From contig NZ_CP127385.1 in the NCBI RefSeq assembly GCF_030378205.1, positions 2,148,001 to 2,212,000 on the forward strand: DNA of 64,000 bases, given 5' to 3'. The notes below the pieces were generated by a model. That model did not search any database. It was given only the letters and a program-made list of their open reading frames with translations, and was not told the DNA's origin. Source of the stretch: Bradyrhizobium sp. NP1. GTDB lineage: Bacteria; Pseudomonadota; Alphaproteobacteria; Rhizobiales; Xanthobacteraceae. This document shows, piece after piece, positions 9,017 to 17,906 of this stretch (the stretch's first letter is position 1; every line of letters begins with the position of its first letter). The position numbers were made by a program, and so were the translations under genes.

Positions 9017-10864
9017 TTACAGCCTCGATAACTGAAGCAGGCTGCGGTCACCAGCCCACGTGTTCGAAAGATGCTCCTCCATTTGCTGCGCCTCGTCGGA
9101 GGCGCCGCGCGCCTTGTAAAGCTCGGCCAGCCCGAAATAGGACCATCCGTTATTCGGCGCGCGCCGCAGAGCGCGCTTGAACTGTTCTTCGGCGTCCCCA
9201 AGCCGGCCGGCCTGCAAGAGGGCGGCGGCCAAGGTCTGCCGGACTGGGTAGTACCAGTATGGGGGCTCCGTGTAGGGAAGGCCATCCTGCAAGGCAGCGG
9301 CTTCTTCAAATCGTGCAATGGCGGCGTCCTTGTCGCTTTGCGCCTGAGCCATGCGACCCAGTATCAAAGCCTGCGCAAGCCTGAACACGTCCTGCGCAGG
9401 GACGTGTGCCGCCTGATATGAACTGAAGTCAGTGGTCCGCTGCAGGTTGGCGATGGCGTCCGCCTCAGCGGTTGCCTCGGAAAAATTGCCTCTTGCGACC
9501 TCGGCGATGCCGCGGGCGTAATGCCACATCGCCTTGACATAAGGCATGCTGTCGCCGGGGTCCGCGAGCGCCACGATCGTGTCAGGCGCGCTGAACTGAG
9601 CGTGGGCAAAATAAGAGGCAGCCTTGACGGGATGCGTCATCGCGAAGCCGCGCGCGGCCTCATCGGGAATGATGGCCTGCAACTTCTCGGCAGATGCAAT
9701 CACCGTCGGACCGTCGCCAGCCATCTGCGCTGCGGCCAAAACGAAATGAACATTGTGAGGATAGTAGCCTAGCCGATAGACGCCCATCGGCGCCCGGGTG
9801 GTGGTCAGATAGGCTTCGTCAACCGCCGCGGCTACCTTGTTGTCCTTCAGCGCATCGAGATAGCGCCCCACCCGGTAGTAGATATGACTGGGCATGTGCA
9901 CGAGATGGCCGCCATTGGGAATGGCGCCGCGCAAACGATCGGCATAAGGCTCGGCGCGTTGCGGACGGTCGGACGCCTCCACGGCGTGAATGTAATAGTG
10001 AATGGCGCCAACATGATCGGGATATCGGGCCAGCACGCGCTCAAGCGTTGGGACGATCGGCCCGCTTTGCGGCTTGGGCGCGGCCCCGCCCGGTTGCCAA
10101 TAATCCCACGGGCTCAGGTCCATAACGGATTCGGCATATAGAACAGCGATTTCGTTGTCATCAGGGAATTGCGCTGTGACCTGGGCCATGGCAGCGGCAT
10201 AGGCCGCATCAAGCGCCGCGCGATCAGCCTTTGCGTCCGCTACATAGCGATTAGACAGCGCCGCGATCAGGGCCTGCTCGTGCGGACTCGCCTTGGCGGC
10301 GAGCGCCTTCGCCTTCTGCGTGGCGGCAAACGCCAGTGGGACTGCTTCCTCCTGCATTGGGAGATTGATGTTCGGCCCGAGCACGAGCGCCTCACCCCAG
10401 AAGCACATTGCGCAATCAGGATCGAGCCGCTGAGCCTTGCGGAATGCTCGCCGCGCCTCGTCGTGGTTGAAGGCATAGGCGAGCCGAAGTCCCTGGTCGA
10501 AGTACTTTTGCGCGTCCGAGCTCGCCGTCGTGATATTGTAGGTGATCGATCCCAGCCCGTCCCACAGCGGGGGATCGCTGTCGGCGAATTCCGGCGCGGA
10601 TTGCATCGCCTGCAAAGCCCCAGGCCGGACCTCGACCTGGGCCAACCGGACCGTGCCGCCGGTTGCGCGGGCAACGCCAAGCGAATGGCAGATCGCAATC
10701 TCACCCCAATTGCCGTCCGGCAAAGATGCCGCAGTGCCACGATCGGCAACGCTTCGAAGCTCGAAATGTTCTGTCAGACCTCCCTTGGCGAGAGCGAGCA
10801 CACTGGCTCCGGCAACCGCGCTTGCGCAGGTTGAAAGCAGTAACAGCTGGCCGATCTGCTTCAT
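9017..10864 (-). CDS. Secreted tetratricopeptide-repeat protein
   Basis: 615 residues. A hydrophobic signal peptide (about residues 1-26, LLLLSTCASAVAGASVLALA) targets it across the inner membrane. Several TPR units follow, for example around YDQGLRLAYAFNHDEARRAF and, near the C-terminus, GRLGDAEEQFKRALRRAPNN. MCFWGEALVLGPNINLPM and HYYIHAVEAS are landmarks of a TPR family of unknown function found in many proteobacteria. No catalytic motif is seen; probably a scaffold. Confidence 0.85.
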   Translation of the reverse strand: MKQIGQLLLLSTCASAVAGASVLALAKGGLTEHFELRSVADRGTAASLPDGNWGEIAICHSLGVARATGGTVRLAQVEVRPGALQAMQSAPEFADSDPPLWDGLGSITYNITTASSDAQKYFDQGLRLAYAFNHDEARRAFRKAQRLDPDCAMCFWGEALVLGPNINLPMQEEAVPLAFAATQKAKALAAKASPHEQALIAALSNRYVADAKADRAALDAAYAAAMAQVTAQFPDDNEIAVLYAESVMDLSPWDYWQPGGAAPKPQSGPIVPTLERVLARYPDHVGAIHYYIHAVEASDRPQRAEPYADRLRGAIPNGGHLVHMPSHIYYRVGRYLDALKDNKVAAAVDEAYLTTTRAPMGVYRLGYYPHNVHFVLAAAQMAGDGPTVIASAEKLQAIIPDEAARGFAMTHPVKAASYFAHAQFSAPDTIVALADPGDSMPYVKAMWHYARGIAEVARGNFSEATAEADAIANLQRTTDFSSYQAAHVPAQDVFRLAQALILGRMAQAQSDKDAAIARFEEAAALQDGLPYTEPPYWYYPVRQTLAAALLQAGRLGDAEEQFKRALRRAPNNGWSYFGLAELYKARGASDEAQQMEEHLSNTWAGDRSLLQLSRL

Positions 10865-11239
10865 GTCATCCCTCCTCTGCTGAGCGTTTGATCAGACTTG
10901 GAACGGTGACGAGCGCCGCGGCAGTAGTCCTACTGAATCACTGGGGTTCTCTGCGACTTCGAGCGACATCGTTGCCGCTACCCAAGCCCATCTTCGCAAT
11001 CGCTGAAGTGCCGCAGGCAGCATAGCACTTCGGGATATGGACCCGCATTACAACTGCGCCTCGGCGTCGCCGCGTTCGCGATGTGGCTGGAGGCGATATC
11101 GTGTGCGCCGTCCGGCGAATTTATCCAGCAATTTCAGGCTGATTTGGGTCGTCCAGTCCTGATCCAAAAAATATTCCGCTTGTCGCGTCGGGCAAATCAG
11201 TGGCTCCAATCGGTGCGTCCTGCGCCGGTGAGAGGGGCG
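10865..11239. other. Gene-free spacer upstream of the TPR gene
   Basis: 375 bases likely holding the promoter of the leftward TPR gene. Its right part (about 11080-11220, with the stretch TCGCGTCGGGCAAATCAGTG) has the character of degenerate dispersed repeat rather than coding DNA. No reading frame looks real. Confidence 0.4.
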
Positions 11240-11615
11240 TTACGCGTCGTCACGAACGTTGGAGCGGGATGCGATGGACGTGATGGCGTCGCCAGACGAG
11301 CGGCGACTATTGCGGGCGGCGAAGTCGTGTGGTCCTGGCATCCCGACGCTGATGCCAAGTTTGCGGATGATGATCTGCAGGCGACGGTGGCAAGAAAGCC
11401 CGGTCACCGGGGAGAGCACGAAGGAACCCGTTAAAACCAATCGCGCGGGGAAGGCCGGATTGTTTCGGTCAAACCTGTGGTGACTAACTCGTGTGCTTTT
11501 TTGTTGCACGCGAGGCCGCGGGTGCGATCGGCACCCGGCTTTCCCTGCGCCCTCTGCTGTCAGAGGGATCGTTATTCGCAAAACTCGGGCGCAAGCGCGC
11601 CGCGGGAAGGCGACC
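11240..11615. repeat. Large dispersed Bradyrhizobium-type repeat, non-coding
   Basis: Contains GAAGTCGTGTGGTCCTGGCA, CCCGGTCACCGGGGAGAGCA and ACCTGTGGTGACTAACTCGT, which I recall recurring in many Bradyrhizobium and Afipia intergenic regions. The leftward frame across it (11240-11635) gives a protein often annotated as hypothetical in those genomes. The composition looks like translated repeat rather than a folded protein. Recognition is from memory, not from a search. Confidence 0.55.
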
Positions 11616-11630
11616 TTGTACGTCTCCGTC

Positions 11631-11732
11631 GTCATGCTCAGCGCAAGCGGGGCATCCAGTATCCCAGAGGCGTCTCAAGTGAGCACGGCCGTCTCTGGAA
11701 TACTGGATCGCCCGGTCGAGCCGGGCGATGAC
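11631..11732. repeat. GTCATG...GATGAC imperfect palindromic repeat
   Basis: Begins GTCATGCTC and ends GGGCGATGAC. Inside it has the inverted pair GCATCCAGTATcCCAGAG / CTCTGGaATACTGGATCGC. It resembles the elements at 36781 and 52702 in having GTCAT/ATGAC ends. Confidence 0.6.
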
Positions 11733-11835
11733 AGCCCAATAGCTCTTTGACATTTGAATCCGGAAATCGGAGGCGATGCCGTCCCGGCGAACGCCAGGAC
11801 CCATGATCATGGCTGTTTCGTCCCATGCGGGGATC

Positions 11836-11924
11836 GTAGGGTGGGCAAAGCGAAGCGTGCCCACCATCAAATGTTTCACTTCGATAAGGGTGGGCACGTC
11901 GCTACGCTCCTTTGCCCACCCTAC
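11836..11924. repeat. 89-bp palindromic repeat with 15-bp terminal inverted repeats
   Basis: GTAGGGTGGGCAAAG (11836-11850) and CTTTGCCCACCCTAC (11910-11924) are perfect complements, and GTGCCCACC / GGTGGGCAC are nested inside. Shorter relative of the element at 4281-4413. It is 20 bp from the stop of the MarR-GNAT gene and could form a strong terminator-like hairpin. Confidence 0.8.
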
Positions 11925-11944
11925 AGCTCCTCGTAATGACGGTT

Positions 11945-12877
11945 CTAAAGCTTCATCTCCCAGGTCTCGCCGACCAGGTCGACGCCGAAGCTGTGATGCT
12001 TTTTCTGATCGGTGCGGAGGAAGCCGGCGCGCTGATAGATGTCGCGCGCGGCGACGAGGCTGCTCTGAGTCCACAGCGTGATCGCCGAATAGCCGGCCTC
12101 GCGCGCGAAGCGGATGCATTGCTCGACCAGCGCGCGCCCGATGCCGAGACCGCGCGCCTTTTTTTCCACCAGCAGCAGCCTGAGCTTGGCGACATCGCCG
12201 CTTCCCCGGACCAGGAAGATCGAACCCGCCGGCTCGCCGTCGACCTCCGCGATCCAGCAATGCTCGCGCGCGGGATCGAAGTTCCTCAAAAACTCCGCCG
12301 CGATCTCGGCGACCAGCGCCTCGAAGGAAATGTCCCAGCCATATTCCTGGGCATAGACCGCGCCGTGGCGCGAAATCACCCAGCCGATGTCGCCGGGCCG
12401 ATGGCTGCGCAGCAGGAAGCCTGCGCCTTTTCGCGCCGGCGGCTCCAGCGCCTGCTCGATCCGCGTCATTGCGCCGACCACGGCGGCACGCTCGTTCTCG
12501 TCGAGGCTTCCGAGCAGGTGGCCGACGTCGCTGCGCGAGCGCGCATCGAGCGCGGCGAAGGCCTTGCGGCCCGCGGCGGTCAACTCGATCTCGCTGGTGC
12601 GTCGATCATCGCTGGACGGTGTGCGCGCCACGATCCCGCGCCGCTGCAGCGCCTTCAGCGTGCGGCTGAGGAAGCCGGCGTCGAGGCCGAGCGTTCGGGT
12701 CAGCTCGGTGGCGCTGCAGCGCGGATGATGCGCGATCTCGTAGATGATCCGCGCCTCCTGCAGCGTCCAGGGGCTGTCGAGCAGCTTCGGCTCGATGATG
12801 CCGAGCTTCTGCGTGTAGAAGCGGCTGAAGCCGCGCACGGCGGCAATCTGGTTGTCCAGGGCAGTATTTGATTTCAT
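11945..12877 (-). CDS. MarR-type regulator fused to a GNAT acetyltransferase
   Basis: 310 residues in two parts: an N-terminal MarR winged helix (about 1-145, with CSATELTRTLGLDAGFLSRT and the wing SSDDRRTSEIELT) and a C-terminal GNAT domain (about 150-310, with the acetyl-CoA loop KARGLGIGRALVEQCIRFA). Such fusions are a known bifunctional family; the acetyltransferase may modify a small ligand or protein. ATG at 12877 was chosen because MKSNTALDNQIAAVRGFSR is the family start. Two TTGA-N5-TCAA palindromes overlap and precede the start, suggesting autorepression. Confidence 0.92.
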   Translation of the reverse strand: MKSNTALDNQIAAVRGFSRFYTQKLGIIEPKLLDSPWTLQEARIIYEIAHHPRCSATELTRTLGLDAGFLSRTLKALQRRGIVARTPSSDDRRTSEIELTAAGRKAFAALDARSRSDVGHLLGSLDENERAAVVGAMTRIEQALEPPARKGAGFLLRSHRPGDIGWVISRHGAVYAQEYGWDISFEALVAEIAAEFLRNFDPAREHCWIAEVDGEPAGSIFLVRGSGDVAKLRLLLVEKKARGLGIGRALVEQCIRFAREAGYSAITLWTQSSLVAARDIYQRAGFLRTDQKKHHSFGVDLVGETWEMKL

Positions 12878-12901
12878 CAAGCGATTATTTGACAAAATCA
12901 A
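12868..12901. promoter_or_regulatory. Twin 13-bp palindromes, candidate MarR operators
   Basis: TTGATTTCATCAA (12868-12880) overlaps the MarR-GNAT start codon and TTGACAAAATCAA (12889-12901) follows. Their starts are 21 bp apart, two helical turns, placing both on one face. The sequence is direct observation; binding by the adjacent regulator is inferred. Confidence 0.45.
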
Positions 12902-12936
12902 CCATAATGCAAGACCTGTTGCGACCTGCGGCCGGT

Positions 12937-13506
12937 TCACGCCACCACGATGCGGCTGCGCAGAAGGATGCGGGAGGAGCGGCCGAGCCTGCGGATCAGG
13001 CGGGCCTCGGCGCGGCCATTGTCGCCGGCGTGGCCGCCGAGCCGCTCATAATGGTCGCGGGCGATCAGGAGGCCCTGTTCGGCGGAGGGGCCCAAGAACA
13101 GGCGGGTCAAGGTCTTGAAGCGGTCGCGCAAAGCCACCTCGGCATAGGGCGAGCGGGCGTAGCGGAACATACCGGCGCGCGGCCGCCCGCCCGCCGCCAC
13201 GCTCTGGATGAATTGGCTGGTTTCCTCGATCCAGCCGGCATCGAGCACGGCGCCGGCGTGCAGGAACATCAGCCAGGGCGAGCGCGCCTGCCGCGCGCCG
13301 GCGGCAAGCGCGGCAGCCCGCGATCCCGCAAAGCGCAGGAACCGGCAGCCGGCGACATCGGCGACCCGCTCGATCACATTATTGTCGGCGCGGTCGACCA
13401 GCAGCACCTCGCGCACCAGGCCTGCGGCGGCGCCCGGCACCAGCGCGGCCAGGGTGGCGACCGCCGGTGCCTCGGCGCCTTCGGTCGCGATGATGACGCT
13501 CAGCAT
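12937..13506 (-). CDS. Small GT2-like glycosyltransferase
   Basis: 189 residues starting MLSVIIATEGAEAP, the first strand of a GT-A glycosyltransferase. VREVLLVDRADNN resembles the nucleotide-sugar-binding region, and ARSPWLMFLHAGAVLDAGWI corresponds to the DxD-like region, here HAG rather than a clear DxD. It is shorter than typical GT2 enzymes (about 230-300 residues), so the acceptor part is minimal. Acceptor and donor unknown. Divergent from the radical SAM gene. Confidence 0.75.
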   Translation of the reverse strand: MLSVIIATEGAEAPAVATLAALVPGAAAGLVREVLLVDRADNNVIERVADVAGCRFLRFAGSRAAALAAGARQARSPWLMFLHAGAVLDAGWIEETSQFIQSVAAGGRPRAGMFRYARSPYAEVALRDRFKTLTRLFLGPSAEQGLLIARDHYERLGGHAGDNGRAEARLIRRLGRSSRILLRSRIVVA

Positions 13507-13628
13507 GATCGAGGCTTCGGGGTCCAGGAAGCGTGAAAAACGCTGCACTGTTATCATCTTGTCACAAGCTGCGCAGCCTCCCGCCGTGCAGCTATTTGCG
13601 GCAGCCCGGCCGCTCCTCACCCGAATGT

Positions 13629-13643
13629 GTTCTTGCTTTGTTC
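13629..13643. promoter_or_regulatory. SOS box (GTTC-N7-GTTC), candidate LexA site
   Basis: GTTCTTGCTTTGTTC fits the alphaproteobacterial LexA consensus GTTC-N7-GTTC exactly. It ends 24 bases before the radical SAM start codon and lies in the divergent region with the glycosyltransferase, so LexA could repress either gene. Match seen directly; binding inferred. Confidence 0.65.
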
Positions 13644-13667
13644 TTGTGGCCTGCTAATGATGGAGCC

Positions 13668-14861
13668 ATGAGTCGAGCATCCTCTCATGCCCTCAAGCAC
13701 CCGCCGGTCAAGGCGCCCTCCGAGCCGGCGGGTGCGCCCAAGGATATTGTCGAGAAGGATCTTGTCGAGAAGGATTTTCCCGAGCTTGACGTTGCGATCG
13801 AAGCGCCGCGGCGGCGCGGGCGCGGCGCGCAATCCAACGCCAGCGGCCGCTATGAGGCCGAGGCGCGCACGGCCTTCGACGACGGCTGGCAAAGCCTCGA
13901 CGAGCTGCCGCCGTTCAAGACCACGGTCGCGCTCGACAGCTCGCGCAAGGTGATTGCCCGCAACGACTCCCCGGATATCGGCTTCGACCGCTCCATCAAT
14001 CCGTATCGCGGCTGCGAGCATGGCTGTGTCTACTGCTTCGCGCGGCCGACCCATGCCTATCTCGGCCTCTCGCCGGGGCTCGATTTCGAATCGAAGCTGC
14101 TGGCGAAGCCCGATGCGCCCGCGCTGCTCGAGAAGGAGCTTGCGGCGCCCGGCTACGAACCGCGCATGATCGCGATCGGCACCAACACCGATCCCTATCA
14201 GCCGATCGAGCGCGAATGGAAGATCATGCGCGGCATTCTCGAAGTGCTGGAACGTGCCGGCCACCCCGTCGGCATCGTCACCAAATCGGCGCTCGTCGTG
14301 CGCGACATCGATATCCTGCAGCGGATGGCGAAACGCAGCCTGGTCAAGGTCGCGCTCTCGGTGACGACGCTCGACCCGAAGCTCGCGCGCACCATGGAGC
14401 CGCGCGCCTCGACGCCGCCGAAGCGGCTGGAGGCCTTGCAGCAGCTTGCCGCGGCCGGCATTCCAACGACCGTGATGGTCGCGCCGGTGATACCGGCGCT
14501 CAACGACGCCGAGATCGAGCGCATCCTCGATGCCGCCGCTCACGCCGGCGTCAAGGAGGCAAGCTATGTGCTGCTGCGGCTGCCGCTCGAGGTGCGCGAC
14601 CTGTTCCGCGAATGGCTGCTTGCGAACTATCCGGACCGCTATCGCCATGTCTTCACGCTGATCCGCGACATGCGCGGCGGCCGCGACTATGACTCGCAGT
14701 GGGGAACGCGGATGAAGGGCACTGGACCGATGGCCTGGATGATCGGGCGCCGCTTCGAGATCGCCTGCGAGAAGCTCGGGCTCAACAAGCGCCGCTCCAG
14801 GCTTACGACCGATCATTTCGTGAAGCCGAAAGGCGGCGGCCAGCAGCTCAACCTGTTCTAG
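13668..14861 (+). CDS. PA0069-family radical SAM protein (SplB-like)
   Basis: 397 residues. RGCEHGCVYC supplies the CxxxCxxC cysteines for the SAM-binding [4Fe-4S] cluster, preceded by INPYR as in the PA0069/Rv2578c family related to spore photoproduct lyase. A TIM-barrel core with TNTDPYQPIER and VTKSALVVRD follows. ATG at 13668 has TGGAG before it. The first 60 residues are variable and charged. An SOS box precedes the gene, consistent with a DNA-damage role, but the reaction of this family is not established. Confidence 0.9.
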   Translation: MSRASSHALKHPPVKAPSEPAGAPKDIVEKDLVEKDFPELDVAIEAPRRRGRGAQSNASGRYEAEARTAFDDGWQSLDELPPFKTTVALDSSRKVIARNDSPDIGFDRSINPYRGCEHGCVYCFARPTHAYLGLSPGLDFESKLLAKPDAPALLEKELAAPGYEPRMIAIGTNTDPYQPIEREWKIMRGILEVLERAGHPVGIVTKSALVVRDIDILQRMAKRSLVKVALSVTTLDPKLARTMEPRASTPPKRLEALQQLAAAGIPTTVMVAPVIPALNDAEIERILDAAAHAGVKEASYVLLRLPLEVRDLFREWLLANYPDRYRHVFTLIRDMRGGRDYDSQWGTRMKGTGPMAWMIGRRFEIACEKLGLNKRRSRLTTDHFVKPKGGGQQLNLF

Positions 14862-14914
14862 CGTCGGTCCGAAGACAACGAGTAAGAAGACAACGAGCAA
14901 GTGGAGAGTAAGAA

Positions 14915-15364
14915 ATGAGCGAGCCCGTGCCTGTCCCGCGCTTCACCGTCATCACGCTCGGCGTCGTCGACATGCGGCGGGCGATCTCGTTCTACGAGGC
15001 GCTCGGCTTCGCGCGGAAGATGCGTGCGACCGGCGAGGCCGTGGCATTCTTTGAAACTGGCGCCACCGTGATCGGGCTGTTCCCATGGGACGAGCTCGCC
15101 GGGGAGGCGGAAGTTGCCGTTGCGCCGCGGCCGCAGGCGTTCCGTGGGGTGACGCTGGCCTGGAACTGCCGTTCGGTGGAGGAGGTAGATACCGTGCTCG
15201 CGTTCGCGGTCGCGAAGGGCGCTTCGCTGATCAAGAAAGCAGGTCGGACCAGTTATGGCGGCTATTGCGGCCATTTCGCCGATCCCGATGGCCATTTGTG
15301 GGAGGTCGTGGTCGCGCCGGGCGTCGAGGTCGGCGAGGACCGCCGCGTTCATCTGAAAGACTAG
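14915..15364 (+). CDS. VOC superfamily (glyoxalase/bleomycin-resistance-like) protein
   Basis: 149 residues with two beta-alpha-beta-beta-beta modules of the vicinal oxygen chelate fold: RFTVITLGVVDMRRAISFYE at the start and GHFADPDGHLWEVVVAPG at the end, the latter being the classical C-terminal VOC motif. Substrate unknown. Its leader carries a 15-bp direct duplication (GAAGACAACGAGTAA / GAAGACAACGAGCAA, 14871-14900). It follows the radical SAM gene by 53 bp and could share its transcript. Confidence 0.88.
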   Translation: MSEPVPVPRFTVITLGVVDMRRAISFYEALGFARKMRATGEAVAFFETGATVIGLFPWDELAGEAEVAVAPRPQAFRGVTLAWNCRSVEEVDTVLAFAVAKGASLIKKAGRTSYGGYCGHFADPDGHLWEVVVAPGVEVGEDRRVHLKD

Positions 15365-15453
15365 CCGCCGTCATCGCATGGCAGCTTGAATAATGGGAAT
15401 TGCGCCGAGTTCCCGGTTGCGCGGGCGCGTCCGCCGGCGCAACGATCCCGTCC

Positions 15454-16278
15454 ATGATTCGGGACGAGAGCGCGAAGAAATCCCGCCAGGGGACGGCGAA
15501 GGCCGGCAGGGAAAAAGCCGGCAAGGAAAAAGCCGGCAGGGAAAAAGCCGGAAAGGAAGACGCGAAGCCGCCGAAGGGCGTGATCGCGGTGGCCCCGCCG
15601 AGCTTCCGGCGCGAGCGCGCGCTGATCAAGCGCGGCATCTGGCCGATCGCGGGCTGCGACGAGGCGGGCCGCGGCCCGCTCGCTGGTCCCGTGGTGGCGG
15701 CGGCCGTGGTGCTCGATCCCAAGCGAATCCCGAAGGGGATCGACGATTCCAAGCGGCTTTCTGCGGAGCGGCGCGAGGAACTGTTCGAGGAAATCTGCGC
15801 GACGTCCGCCTTCGCCGTGGCCTTTGCTTCGCCGGCGCGGATCGACCGCGACAATATCCTGCGCGCATCGCTGTGGGCGCTGTCGCGCGCGGTCCATGCG
15901 CTGCCGGAAACGCCAAGGCATGTGTTTGTCGACGGCAGAGACCGCATCGATGTTCCTTGCGACTGCGACGCGGTGATCGGCGGCGACGGAATCGTGGTGT
16001 CGATCGCGGCGGCCTCGATCATCGCCAAGGTGACCCGCGACCGGCTGATGCGGGCGCTCGCCGAATCCTGCCCCGGCTACGGCTTCGAATCCCACAAGGG
16101 CTACAGCGTGCCGGAACATCTGGAGGCGCTGGATCGGCTGGGGCCGTCGGCGCATCATCGCAGCTTCTTTGCCCCGGTGGTCGCCGCGCGGGAGAAGCAC
16201 TTCCCTTCGCCGGCCGAGCGGGACCTGTTCACGGTCGTCGACACTTCGCTCGACGACGGTGCTGCGGCTGTCGCCTAA
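15454..16278 (+). CDS. rnhB: Ribonuclease HII with basic N-terminal tail
   Basis: Cleaves the RNA strand of RNA-DNA hybrids and single ribonucleotides in DNA. 274 residues. The catalytic core starts at [20 protein letters not shown] (first acidic pair DE), continues with DDSKRLS and ends with HHRSFF-type text (HHRSFFAPV). The enzyme is usually about 200-210 residues; here about 55 extra N-terminal residues are Lys/Ala/Gly/Glu-rich and built from a 5-residue repeat ([10 protein letters not shown]). ATG at 15454 is the likely start. Confidence 0.92.
   Translation: MIRDESAKKSRQGTAKAGREKAGKEKAGREKAGKEDAKPPKGVIAVAPPSFRRERALIKRGIWPIAGCDEAGRGPLAGPVVAAAVVLDPKRIPKGIDDSKRLSAERREELFEEICATSAFAVAFASPARIDRDNILRASLWALSRAVHALPETPRHVFVDGRDRIDVPCDCDAVIGGDGIVVSIAAASIIAKVTRDRLMRALAESCPGYGFESHKGYSVPEHLEALDRLGPSAHHRSFFAPVVAAREKHFPSPAERDLFTVVDTSLDDGAAAVA
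15505..15549 (+). repeat. 15-bp tandem repeat inside rnhB
   Basis: Three near-identical copies of GGCAGGGAAAAAGCC at 15505-15519, 15520-15534 and 15535-15549, then a partial fourth. They keep the reading frame and encode [10 protein letters not shown] units, so copy number changes would lengthen or shorten the tail without frameshift. Confidence 0.9.
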
Positions 16279-16389
16279 CGGCTTGTTGCGTCACGCGCCC
16301 GCGCGCTTTATCAAAACATCCAGTGGAGCGCCTCCCAAAGTGGGGAGCGAAGGAGACCGCCGGCGGCGGTCTCGCAATTCGGACACTGC

Positions 16390-17898
16390 ATGCGGTTCAC
16401 TTCCCTGGTTATCGAGCTGATCCGGGCCCGGCCGCGGCTGGTGGTCTGGATCGTGGTGCTGCTGCAGGCTCTGGTATGGCTGCTGGTGGTGCTCGCGTTC
16501 TACCGCAGCCCGCCCGGCGATCTCGCCACCGCGCTCGCCTTTGGCCGCGAATACCAGGTCGGCACCGACCTCGGGCCGCCGCTGTCGTTCTGGATCGCCG
16601 ACATCGCCTACCGCGCGGTGGGCAACCACATGTTCGGCGTCTATCTTTTGGCGCAGCTCTGCCAGATCGCGACCTTCTGGACCCTCTATCTCCTGGCACG
16701 CACCATCGTCGGCAGCCAGCAGGCGGTGCTTGCGGTGCTTTTGACGATGACGATCACCGCGTTCGGCTCGTCGGTCCTCGCGTTCGGCCCGACGGTGGCG
16801 GCGCGGCCGCTCTGGATGCTGCTGCTGCTGCATACTTGGCAGTTGATCGGCCAGAACCGGCGCAATGTCTGGTTCGCCTGGTCGATCGAGGCGGGCCTGT
16901 TGCTGCTGACGACGCCGGCGGCGATCGGCCTGTTGCTCTTGATCGGCGGCTTCGCGCTCGCGACCGAGCGCGGCCGGCGCACGCTCTGGTCGCTCGATCC
17001 CCTGTTCGCGCTGCTGGTCATCGCCGTGCTGGTGCTGCCTTACCTGATCTGGCTGATCCGTGCCGACGCGCTGGCGCTGCCGGCTTTCCCCGCGCTCTCG
17101 GAATTGAGCGGGCGCGGGCTGCACTGGATCGCTCTGGTCGCCGGGCTTGCCTTGGCGATGGCGGGCATGCTGCTCCTGGTCGTGCTCAATTCCGGCTGGT
17201 TCGGCCGCAAGGCGGAGGAGGCGCCGATCATCTTTCGTCCGCCGGTGGAGCCCTTGGCGCGCGATTTCGTTTATTTCTTTGCGATCGCGCCGGCGCTGTT
17301 CGGCAGCCTGATTTCCGGCCTGTTCGGCTTCGATCGTGTCGTCGGCGGCGCCGGGCTTGCCCTCCTGATGTCGGGGCTGGCGATCATCGTCGCGGCTGGC
17401 GATCTGATCGCGCTGCGCCGCCAGCGCCTGCTGCGTTCGGTGTGGGCGGCCGCGGTGGTGCTGCCGGCGCTTTCCGTGGTCGCCGCGACGCTGTTCGTGC
17501 CCTGGACCGGCAGCGGCGAGGTCGCGACCTCGCTGCCGGCGCGCGCGATCGGGCGCTTCTTTGCCGAAAGCTTCGAGCGGCGCACCAATCAGCCGTTGCG
17601 GGCGGTCGCCGGCGATGCCCAGCTCGCAAGCCTGGTCGCGCTCGACCGCGACCGGCCGCATCTGTTCCTGCAGGAAACCCCCGAGCGCACGCGCTGGATC
17701 AGCTTTCCGCGCTTCAACGAAACCGGCGGCGTCGTGGTCTGGCGCGCCTCCGACACCGCGGGCACCCCGCCGCCCGAGATCGCGCAGCGCTTTCCGGGTC
17801 TCGTGCCCGAGGTGCCGCGCGCCTTCGAGTGGCTGGTCAACGGACGCCAGCCGCTGTTGCGGATCGGCTGGGCGATCGTGCGGCCGAAGGGGCAGTAG
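16390..17898 (+). CDS. Polytopic membrane glycosyltransferase-like protein (GT39/ArnT type)
   Basis: 502 residues with about ten to twelve hydrophobic helices, for example VVWIVVLLQALVWLLVVLAF near the N-terminus, and a C-terminal soluble region (from about residue 400). The first loop FGREYQVGTDLGPPLSFWIA corresponds to the catalytic acidic loop region of dolichyl-phosphate-mannose-type GT39 transferases. It would transfer a lipid-linked sugar outside the membrane. Donor and acceptor are unknown. Lies 111 bp after rnhB. Confidence 0.75.
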   Translation: MRFTSLVIELIRARPRLVVWIVVLLQALVWLLVVLAFYRSPPGDLATALAFGREYQVGTDLGPPLSFWIADIAYRAVGNHMFGVYLLAQLCQIATFWTLYLLARTIVGSQQAVLAVLLTMTITAFGSSVLAFGPTVAARPLWMLLLLHTWQLIGQNRRNVWFAWSIEAGLLLLTTPAAIGLLLLIGGFALATERGRRTLWSLDPLFALLVIAVLVLPYLIWLIRADALALPAFPALSELSGRGLHWIALVAGLALAMAGMLLLVVLNSGWFGRKAEEAPIIFRPPVEPLARDFVYFFAIAPALFGSLISGLFGFDRVVGGAGLALLMSGLAIIVAAGDLIALRRQRLLRSVWAAAVVLPALSVVAATLFVPWTGSGEVATSLPARAIGRFFAESFERRTNQPLRAVAGDAQLASLVALDRDRPHLFLQETPERTRWISFPRFNETGGVVVWRASDTAGTPPPEIAQRFPGLVPEVPRAFEWLVNGRQPLLRIGWAIVRPKGQ

Positions 17899-17906
17899 TC
17901 GCGACT

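Noticed and set aside
11240..11635. Leftward 131-codon frame
   Set aside because: It lies within a dispersed repeat; I believe similar frames are over-annotated in Bradyrhizobium genomes.
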